Source: JANSWP01 sp041941305 (lineage in GTDB: Bacteria; Bacteroidota; Bacteroidia; Chitinophagales; Saprospiraceae). From it: DNA of 64,000 bases. This document shows positions 1-7,171 of this stretch, piece by piece. The position numbers and the translations under genes were made by a program. The stretch is from positions 71,167 through 135,166 of the forward strand of contig JBGTQJ010000025.1 of NCBI GenBank assembly GCA_041941305.1, in the 5' to 3' direction. The first letter of the stretch is position 1. Each line of letters starts with the position of its first letter. The notes under the pieces are model-generated. The model searched no databases. It saw only the letters and a program-made list of their open reading frames with translations, and was not told the DNA's origin.

Positions 1-866
1 AAGCAGAAGAAATGTTGAACCTAGCTGAAAAGACCGATTCTACCTCCTTGCTGGTCTGGTATAAAAAAGCAAAGTTTTATGATGGAAATAACAATTTAAA
101 ACTTGCTGAGAAATGGTATCTAAAAACACTTGAATCCACTGGAAAAGACATTTGTTTTCCATGTGCTTACAACAATTTAGGAATTGTCTATAGAAAAACC
201 AGACAGCTTGACAAAGCAGAAATACATTTTAAAAAAGCGATAGAACAAGATTCGACATTTACAATGGCTTATACCAACCTTGGGATCATTTACAAAGACA
301 CTCGTCGTTTTGAAGAGTCAGAAGATTATTATAAAAAGGCAATTCTATTGAACCCTTCCAATGCACATTCCAATAACAATCTCGCTATTCTCTATCGCGA
401 CTTAAAAAGATTTAAGGAAGCAGAAGAATATTTTAAAAAAGCAACAATTGCTGATGAAACCTACTGGCCAGCTTTTGCCAATTTAGGGCAACTCTATCAA
501 ATCCTAAAGGACTGGGAGGAATCTGCCAGAATGATTAAAAAAGCTATTGCCCTTGCACCACATGTGGGTGCTCTTCATGGTGAGTTGGGCAATGCATATA
601 CTCATTTGCCCAATCGTTCAGAGGATGCCAGGTCAGAACTGGAAAAAGCACTTGAAAGAGCACCGGGACGTGCCTCAAACTATATCTATTTTGCTCAATG
701 GGCTGTAATAAACAACCGTCCAGAAGAAGCCTGGAATTATCTGATTCAAGCCATGGAAAAAGGGTTTAAGCATAGAACTTTATTAAAGAATGAGTCCGAC
801 TTTGAACCTTTGAAGAATGACCCCAAATGGAAGGAATTGATGGAAAAATATTTTCCAAATAAGTAG
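1..866 (+). CDS. TPR tail of a caspase-TPR protein (5' end outside the window)
   Basis: The frame is already open at the left edge, so the ATG at 12 is probably internal and this is the C-terminal part of a longer gene. The visible protein is a run of about six tetratricopeptide repeats with typical A-Y-x-N-L-G and F-x-x-A-E-x-x-Y-K-K-A-I spacing, followed by the family end signature LMEKYFPNK. It aligns with residues ~520-904 of the caspase-TPR protein at 7172-9886, including a shared ICFPCAYNNLG / VCFPCAHNDLG segment. By analogy the missing upstream part should carry a signal peptide and caspase domain, but that is inference. A hairpin follows the stop codon directly. TPRs bind proteins; no partner can be named. 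Confidence 0.85.
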   Translation, partial: AEEMLNLAEKTDSTSLLVWYKKAKFYDGNNNLKLAEKWYLKTLESTGKDICFPCAYNNLGIVYRKTRQLDKAEIHFKKAIEQDSTFTMAYTNLGIIYKDTRRFEESEDYYKKAILLNPSNAHSNNNLAILYRDLKRFKEAEEYFKKATIADETYWPAFANLGQLYQILKDWEESARMIKKAIALAPHVGALHGELGNAYTHLPNRSEDARSELEKALERAPGRASNYIYFAQWAVINNRPEEAWNYLIQAMEKGFKHRTLLKNESDFEPLKNDPKWKELMEKYFPNK

Positions 867-886
867 CCCGGCTTTCCAAAGCCGGG
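867..886 (+). terminator. Short perfect hairpin after the first TPR gene
   Basis: The arms cccggcttt and aaagccggg are separated by two bases and start at the base after the stop codon. There is no clear T-tract, so termination is plausible but not proven. A related but longer hairpin sits at the same place after the gene remnant at 16141-16242. Confidence 0.45.
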
Positions 887-1033
887 AAGGAAAATACAAG
901 TTGAAAACTCAGATAGCCTTGATCTGTTCTTGGCGGGGTCCCTCGAAGTGGACTCCGACCATGTAATGACCAAATCCAGGGATGCCGCAGCGTCCTCTTC
1001 GAGAGACGCTACTTGTTACGTGGGAATTGCCAA

Positions 1034-1108
1034 GGGAACCAATTTCCTTTTCATCAAATCAACAATATTCACTAACTTGTTGATTTCCGGCTTCAATAAA
1101 ATTGTGTT
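1034..1108 (+). promoter_or_regulatory. Conserved 75-base leader with hairpin, copy 1
   Basis: This stretch ends at the ATG at 1109 and is nearly repeated before the genes at 5455, 18482 and 27225. It holds an inverted repeat at 1056-1086 (aaatcaacaa / ttgttgattt, 11-base loop) and then a TAAAATTG at 1097 that loosely resembles the Bacteroidota -7 element TAnnTTTG. Whether it is a promoter, an untranslated leader or a recombination-conserved block cannot be settled from sequence alone. Position and fourfold conservation argue for a regulatory role. Confidence 0.5.
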
Positions 1109-4100
1109 ATGAAAACTGCGCACACCCTTCTGCTACTTTTCCTTTCTCATTTTGGTTTTGCCCAAACCCTATCTCTATCAGAGCGTATGACCAGAGCCGT
1201 CGTCGTCGGCATCTCCGATTACCAAAACGAAGACATTCCCGACTTACGGTTCGCTGATAAAGATGCCGAAGCTTTTGCAAGTTTTCTAAAATCTTCTGCA
1301 GGAGGTAATTTGCCTAATGAAAACATCAAGCTACTCCTCAACGAAGCCGCAACGATGGCGGCCGTGGCTTCTGAATTGGATTGGCTGGTCGAAGAATCGA
1401 ATGAAGGCGATAAAGCCATTATCTATTTCTCGGGACATGGAGATGTCGAAGCCAAAACGATGAGTCAACCTGGTTTTTTGTTGACCTATGATTCGCCACC
1501 AAAAATATACATTGCGGGAGCTTATCCCTTATTTTACTTGCAATTGATCATTCAAACGCTTTCTACTTCAAAAAATGTGGAAACGCTTGTGATTACAGAT
1601 GCCTGTCGGGCAGGAAAATTGGCGGGAAGTGCAATCGGAGGTACGCAAGCCACAGCAGCCAACTTATCCAAACAATACGCCAATGAAATCAAAATACTCT
1701 CTTGTCAACCCGATGAATTTTCGCTTGAAGGCGAACAGTGGGGAGGCGGACGAGGTGCCTTTTCTTATCATCTGATAGAGGGTTTGATTGGGTTAGCAGA
1801 TAAGAATGAAAACCAGCAGGTCAACTTACTCGAACTCGAAAATTATTTGGAAACCAAAGTTCCCGAAGAGACCGCACCTCAAAGCCAGATTCCGATGACG
1901 GTGGGAAGTAAAGGCACTCAAATTTCAATCGTCAATTCGGATATTCTGGCGGAATTAAAAAGTCTTAAAGAGCGACAACTACCTACCCTAGCTTCCATTG
2001 AATCCAAAGGTATTGAACAGACTTTATTGGCAGGAGTGGATTCCATCATTCAGCAAAAATACGATGCTTTTATCGCCGCTTTGGATGATAAAAATTTATT
2101 GGATGCAGAAGGTGGAGGACCATCGGCGGATGAATTGTATCGGGAATTGATTGAAGAAGAAAGCCTTTCCGATTTACATCGTTTCATGACTCGACAATAC
2201 GCGACAGCACTTCAAAATGATGCACAACAAGTCATCAATGCCTATCTGCTCGCCAATCCGAATGAAATGGAAAAACGCTGGAAGGGTGATACCACTTATG
2301 GACGCTATCCGCGCTATCTTGGACGGGCTGCCGAATTATTGGGAAAGGAACACTATATTTACAATTACCTGATTGCCAAGCAATTATATTTTGAGGGGTT
2401 AAATTTAAGGTTGAAGGGAGATCAAGCGAAAAGAGGTCAAGATTTTTATCAGGAAGCTTTGACAAAACTACAAGAAGCTGTAAAACTGGAGGATCGAGCT
2501 GCCTATTTTTATAATGAATTGGGTGTACTCAATACCCGGTTGAAGCAAAGTGACCAGGCGAAGGAAAACTTTGAAAAAGCGATCGAACTCGCTCCTGAAT
2601 GGGGACTCCCTTATGTCAATTATTGTGTCGAATTATTTTATAGTGGGCAGTACGAAAAAGCCATAGCCAATGGCGAAAAAGCGCTCGAGTTTTTACCAAA
2701 TTTTCCACAGATGTATAATTTTTTAGCATGGATTTATGCAAATGACTTTGATTGGCTAAATAAACAAACCTGGAGAAGGAAAGGAGCCGAATTAAGTAAT
2801 GACGTTAAGATAAACGAGTTTAACATAGCTTCATTTTCTCAAAACTTACAGCGATATAAAAGAGGAATTGATTTATTGGAGAAGGCAAAAGAAATTGATT
2901 CGACCTATTATTCGACTTTTCGAAATTTGGGTGCTGCCTATTTTCAAATTAAGGAAAATAAGAAGGCAGCAACAGCATTAAAAAAAGCAATTCAATTGGA
3001 TTCCTTAAAATCGCTTCCTTACTATTATTTAGGAAGAGTCTATTTTGCCCAAAACAGGGCAGAAGAAGGGATTACAGCCTTACAACAGTATATTGACCAA
3101 GCCACTGATGATGGTCAAAGAGCAGAGGGCTATAATTCTATAAGCTGGGGATACAAACTAAAAGGAGATATTAAAGGTGAAATAGCTGCATTAAAAAAAG
3201 CGATAGCATTTGCTCCTTCCAATTACAAAGCTCCACATACCAATTTAGCGAAGCTATACAATAGGCTTGGTGAATATCAAAAAGCAGAAACCATACTATT
3301 GGATGTGCTGAAAACCAGACCAGGTCATTTATTTACCTATAGCCATTTAGGAGATAGTTACAATCATCTCAATCGTTCTGAGGATGCCGAACAGATTTTT
3401 TTAAAAGGCTTGGAATTAAATCCTGATTACATGGCAGTTTTGAATAAGCTGATAGCACTTTATATAGATACTGAGCAGTATGAAAAGGCATTGAAATTTC
3501 AGAAAATTGCCCTTGAAAAAGAACCCCAGAAAATAGATCACCTGGTCATTTTGGAAGTCCTGAATTTTCGATTGGGAAACCTGGAGGAAGCAAAAAGCCT
3601 CTCAGAAAAAGTGAATCAGGCATTTCCGGAACGATCATTTGCTTTTATCAATGCAGGATACTATTACCTCTATGCCAAATATTTCGAAAGAGCAGATTAT
3701 TTTTTCAAAAAAGCGGAATTAGCAAACCCAGCAGCTCCTGTAAATTATTGGAACAGAGCCTGCTATTTTTCCATACAAGAGGAGCCTAAAAAGGCCATTC
3801 AATCCTTTTCACTAGCCCTCGAAAAAGGCTACAGTAATTTCCAGCACATTCATACTGACAAGGATGCCATTAATATGAGAGCAGAACCTGCTTTTAAAGG
3901 TTTAATGGAAAAATATTTTCCAGGTCAGGTTTTTGAAGAAAATGCTATACAGGAAGAAAGTACAGAGCCTATCTATTATTTTGAAAATTGCCTCCAACTA
4001 GCCAGCTATTATGAAGAGGAAGGAGAAACTGAGCTAGCCAAAGCCCTTTATCAAAAAGCGATTGCTACACAACCGGATACCCTGACGAATGAAGTTGCCC

Positions 4101-4894
4101 TCACAATAGCGGAAGTCTATTTGAAATTGGGAAGGATTAACGAAGCGAGAGAAATATGTCCTGATAGTATTTCTTTGGAAAAGCCCAGTGAATTGTTGGA
4201 AGCCGGTAAATTGTTTTACAAGTTAGGCAAAGAGGAAGGTGCTCAAATTCTATTTGAAAAATACATTCCTCTTTCGAAATCAGCTACTCCTGAAAATTTT
4301 ATCGGGATTTTTTGGAAAGATCATGGTGAATTTGATAAGGCAGAGCAGATCTTCAAATTTGCCGAAAAAAAATACCCAGACAGAGTTTATATCTTACGCA
4401 ATCGTTCCCGTCTTTATTTTTTCTTTGATAAAAAGGAAACAGGTTTCTCGATTTTGGGAAAAGCCAAATCAATAGCTCCTGATAATATTAACACCCTCGC
4501 ACTCACAGCAATCTTAAGGTATTTCGACAAACCAGTCACGGCAAAACCGTATTTTGAAGAAGCTGCCAAAATCAATCCCAGGCTCATAGATTTATGGTCT
4601 TGTCTGGAATTGATGCGACAAAACAAATTTCAGAAAGCTGATGAAGCCTTTGCTATACTGGCTGATGAATTAAATGCCTTTTGGTTCGAAATGGCAAAGT
4701 ACAAATACCTCCAAATGAAAATACGGCAAGGAGAAAAGGAAAAAGCTATTGAATTATTGAATGAAATAATGGTTAAGGATTGGTTCGTCAATTATCAATT
4801 GTTGAGTACAGATGCTGTATTGGATTCGATTCGGGAAATGGAGGGTTTTGTGGAGTTGATGCGGGGGTATTTTCCGGAGAAAAATTGGGAATGA
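1109..4894 (+). CDS. Secreted caspase-TPR protein, 1261 aa, type II
   Basis: A signal peptide covers residues ~1-19 (ending GFAQ). The caspase (C14) domain spans ~29-280, with catalytic His110 in YFSGHGD and Cys166 in ITDACRAG. An acidic EF-hand-like loop lies at 231-242, and a conserved linker at ~300-455 includes ESKGIE and an ALQNDAQQ stretch. TPRs fill the rest. The family end signature occurs twice: internally as MEKYFPG at 933-939 and at the C-terminus as LMRGYFPEK, so the tail looks like two tails fused end to end. The loop after the catalytic His reads LLTYDSPPK (type II, as in 18482, 22591 and 27225). The caspase part is very close to the gene at 22591, yet the leader and signal peptide match 5455. 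Metacaspase-like enzymes of this kind usually cut after Arg or Lys. The substrate is unknown; export points to the periplasm or surface. Confidence 0.9.
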   Translation: MKTAHTLLLLFLSHFGFAQTLSLSERMTRAVVVGISDYQNEDIPDLRFADKDAEAFASFLKSSAGGNLPNENIKLLLNEAATMAAVASELDWLVEESNEGDKAIIYFSGHGDVEAKTMSQPGFLLTYDSPPKIYIAGAYPLFYLQLIIQTLSTSKNVETLVITDACRAGKLAGSAIGGTQATAANLSKQYANEIKILSCQPDEFSLEGEQWGGGRGAFSYHLIEGLIGLADKNENQQVNLLELENYLETKVPEETAPQSQIPMTVGSKGTQISIVNSDILAELKSLKERQLPTLASIESKGIEQTLLAGVDSIIQQKYDAFIAALDDKNLLDAEGGGPSADELYRELIEEESLSDLHRFMTRQYATALQNDAQQVINAYLLANPNEMEKRWKGDTTYGRYPRYLGRAAELLGKEHYIYNYLIAKQLYFEGLNLRLKGDQAKRGQDFYQEALTKLQEAVKLEDRAAYFYNELGVLNTRLKQSDQAKENFEKAIELAPEWGLPYVNYCVELFYSGQYEKAIANGEKALEFLPNFPQMYNFLAWIYANDFDWLNKQTWRRKGAELSNDVKINEFNIASFSQNLQRYKRGIDLLEKAKEIDSTYYSTFRNLGAAYFQIKENKKAATALKKAIQLDSLKSLPYYYLGRVYFAQNRAEEGITALQQYIDQATDDGQRAEGYNSISWGYKLKGDIKGEIAALKKAIAFAPSNYKAPHTNLAKLYNRLGEYQKAETILLDVLKTRPGHLFTYSHLGDSYNHLNRSEDAEQIFLKGLELNPDYMAVLNKLIALYIDTEQYEKALKFQKIALEKEPQKIDHLVILEVLNFRLGNLEEAKSLSEKVNQAFPERSFAFINAGYYYLYAKYFERADYFFKKAELANPAAPVNYWNRACYFSIQEEPKKAIQSFSLALEKGYSNFQHIHTDKDAINMRAEPAFKGLMEKYFPGQVFEENAIQEESTEPIYYFENCLQLASYYEEEGETELAKALYQKAIATQPDTLTNEVALTIAEVYLKLGRINEAREICPDSISLEKPSELLEAGKLFYKLGKEEGAQILFEKYIPLSKSATPENFIGIFWKDHGEFDKAEQIFKFAEKKYPDRVYILRNRSRLYFFFDKKETGFSILGKAKSIAPDNINTLALTAILRYFDKPVTAKPYFEEAAKINPRLIDLWSCLELMRQNKFQKADEAFAILADELNAFWFEMAKYKYLQMKIRQGEKEKAIELLNEIMVKDWFVNYQLLSTDAVLDSIREMEGFVELMRGYFPEKNWE

Positions 4895-4949
4895 AAATCA
4901 AAATGAAAATGAAAAGTGCGTTTCTTTTAACTTAACTCTTGACTGAAAT

Positions 4950-5359
4950 GTGAAAGATTTTGAGTTCGTGTTTAGCTCGAAGCCTTTCCCAACCCCCTAA
5001 CCCCCTGAAGGGATGAGTTGGCAATTTCCAGTGGAAATTAAGGGTGTGACAGATGCTGCCCATTCTTCCCTTTTTTGCCACTGGCAAAAGCCCCCACCTC
5101 CCCTTCAGGCAGGGGTGATTGGTTCTAAAAATATACTCTGTGATTTTTTTTAAGTTCAAGGTNNNNNNNNNNNNNNNNNNNNNNNATTGAACTTGAACTT
5201 GGTCTTGACCTTGAACTTTCAGGGGTTTAGAAGAAAAAAACCTAGGATAATCCTTTAGCACATTATGAAAATAATAGAACCAATCACCCCTGCCTTCAGG
5301 GGGTTAGGGGGTTGGGCGGGGATTTACGTAAAATTAATAAGATTTTGAAAATCTTTCAC
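4950..5359. repeat. Nested palindromic intergenic element, about 410 bases
   Basis: Four sets of inverted arms are nested: gtgaaagatttt (4950-4961) with aaaatctttcac (5348-5359); a perfect 23-base arm pair at 4988-5010 and 5294-5316; a perfect 19-base pair at 5108-5126 and 5276-5294; and aagttcaaggt (5151-) with accttgaactt (5207-) around the N run. It fills most of the gene-free stretch 4895-5454. No coding sequence is supported here. Pieces of the same element recur at 18251-18264 and 26997-27090. Confidence 0.7.
5163..5185. other. Assembly gap (23 N)
   Basis: Unresolved bases lie in the predicted loop of the nested palindrome, which is a likely reason the assembly failed here. The true gap length is unknown. 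Confidence 0.95.
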
Positions 5360-5380
5360 AGTTAATTCACCCACTCCAAA

Positions 5381-5454
5381 GGTAACCTCTCTCCCTTTCA
5401 TCAAATCAACATTATTTACTAACTTGTTGATTTTCAGCTTCAATAATCTGTGTT
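5381..5454 (+). promoter_or_regulatory. Conserved leader with hairpin, copy 2
   Basis: This has the same layout as the leader before 1109: a ggtaacctctctcc start, then arms aaatcaaca / tgttgattt at 5403-5433, and the ATG at 5455. It begins the tightly spaced run of genes from 5455 to 16140. Confidence 0.5.
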
Positions 5455-7158
5455 ATGAAAACTGCGCACACCTTATTGCTACTTTTCCTTTCTTATTTTG
5501 GGTTCACTCAATCCCTTTCCTTTGACTCAGGCACCACCTACGCCGTAGTCGTCGGCATCTCCGACTATCAAGACGAGGACATCCCCGATCTCCGTTTTGC
5601 AGACAAAGATGCTTTGGCATTTGCTGGTTTCTTGCAATCTCCCGCAGGCGGTGAGTTAGATGAAGACCATTTGAAAGTTTTGATTAATGAACAAGCGACC
5701 GTTGCTCAATTTGCCATTGCCCTGGATTGGCTGATGGAAGTGGTAAAAGAAAATGACAAAGTGCTCATTTACTTCTCCGGACATGGGGATGTGGAAAGAA
5801 AGACCATTACTCAACCCGGATATCTACTTTGTTGGGATGCCCCTTCGCGCGTGTATTTGGCAGGTGGGGCATTGGCCTTGCCTATGTTTCAGGACATCAT
5901 TTCGACCCTTTCCACTCAAAACAAAGCTAAGACCATCGTTATCACAGATGCCTGTCGGTCGGGAAAACTATCCGGCAGTTCAGTTGGTGGTTCTCAACTG
6001 ACCAATTCCATCGCCCTGTGGTACACAAAAGCCAATTATTATAAAAAACAATCAATTTATGACAAAGCAGAGTTTTACTATCAAAAGGTCATTTCAAGTG
6101 CTGCAGAGGGGATATGTTTCCCTTGCGCTTATTCAAAGTTGGGAGATGTTTATATAGCAACCAATCGCTTAAACCTGGCAGAAAGGAAGTACCAGGAGGC
6201 ACTAGTACAGGATTCTACTTTTTCCTATTCTTATTTTGCATTGGGAAATATTTACCTGGGACAAGATAAATACCATAAGGCAATTGAATTCTATCATCAA
6301 TTTTTGCTATTAAAACCACCAAATAATTTTATTTCCAATACTCAACTCAAACTATTTTCTGCCTATTTAAAAAGCAATCAAACAGAAGCTGTTAACAGCC
6401 AATTGGATACTTTAATTAAAATGGCGAAGAATGACCCTGGATTGTATTATTCGATTGGGGAGGCTTTCTATTTGGAAGGTCAAGAGGAAAAAGCCAACCA
6501 CTTTTTTCAGGAATATATTAGGTATGATAACAACTACTATAATTTGCAGAGATTAGGTTGGTTTTATTTGATACACGGAGAATTTGAACCAGCTCATCAG
6601 TTTCTCGCCCAGGCAATTGAAACCAACTTGACTGAAGGATTAAATAGGACTAATGCTTATTATGATATGGGCTGGTTATACTTTTCAAATGAGCAACAAA
6701 CCGAAGCAATTAATGTACTCACTGAGGCAATAGAAGAAAAAGGATTTAAGGGAATACATCTATACGGCCATAGAGCCATGTTCAGTGCTTTTGGAGATGA
6801 TCCGGACAAAACAAAATCCTATTTTGAAGTAATCCTTCCGATGAGTAACAATGTGATGGATATTTGGGAATTTCTCAATTTGATTTCCCAGCAGGAATAC
6901 AAAAAAGCTGACATCACCTATAAGAAAATAATGAGTGGTCCATATGAATGGTGGGCAAAACGATATACCCGACTTTACTATGTACAAATGAAAATACAAC
7001 AGGGTCGTCTTCAGGAAGCAGTTGATTTGATGAAAAGCTGCAATTTGGATCATTATACTTTCAATTATCTTGTGATGAGTAAGAATAAAAGCTTTGTTCC
7101 TCTGTGGGAATTTGACAGTTTTAAAAAACTAATTAGAACACATTTTCCGGAAAAGTAA
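5455..7158 (+). CDS. Secreted caspase-TPR protein with internal deletion, 567 aa
   Basis: The signal peptide (~1-19) and the first half of the caspase domain are intact, with His110 (SGHGD) and Cys167 (DACRSG). At about residue 186 (DNA ~6010) the sequence jumps from SVGGSQLTNS straight into TPR sequence starting IALWYTKA. Relative to the 904-aa neighbour this skips roughly 335 residues: the second half of the caspase fold, the EF-hand-like loop and the linker region. The frame is kept. The tail (FNY..., then LIRTHFPEK) matches the long tail type of 9892. Both catalytic residues remain, but loss of the small-subunit-like half makes a normal protease fold doubtful, so it may be inactive or regulatory. 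It heads an apparent operon, followed 13 bases later by 7172. Confidence 0.85.
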   Translation: MKTAHTLLLLFLSYFGFTQSLSFDSGTTYAVVVGISDYQDEDIPDLRFADKDALAFAGFLQSPAGGELDEDHLKVLINEQATVAQFAIALDWLMEVVKENDKVLIYFSGHGDVERKTITQPGYLLCWDAPSRVYLAGGALALPMFQDIISTLSTQNKAKTIVITDACRSGKLSGSSVGGSQLTNSIALWYTKANYYKKQSIYDKAEFYYQKVISSAAEGICFPCAYSKLGDVYIATNRLNLAERKYQEALVQDSTFSYSYFALGNIYLGQDKYHKAIEFYHQFLLLKPPNNFISNTQLKLFSAYLKSNQTEAVNSQLDTLIKMAKNDPGLYYSIGEAFYLEGQEEKANHFFQEYIRYDNNYYNLQRLGWFYLIHGEFEPAHQFLAQAIETNLTEGLNRTNAYYDMGWLYFSNEQQTEAINVLTEAIEEKGFKGIHLYGHRAMFSAFGDDPDKTKSYFEVILPMSNNVMDIWEFLNLISQQEYKKADITYKKIMSGPYEWWAKRYTRLYYVQMKIQQGRLQEAVDLMKSCNLDHYTFNYLVMSKNKSFVPLWEFDSFKKLIRTHFPEK

Positions 7159-7171
7159 CCTTCAAAATGTT

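Noticed and set aside
930..1112. A 60-codon frame in the gap before 1109
   Set aside because: It runs through the ctcttcgagaga repeat and the leader and has no protein-like features.
4932..5261. A 109-codon minus-strand frame
   Set aside because: It crosses the N run and lies wholly inside the nested palindrome.
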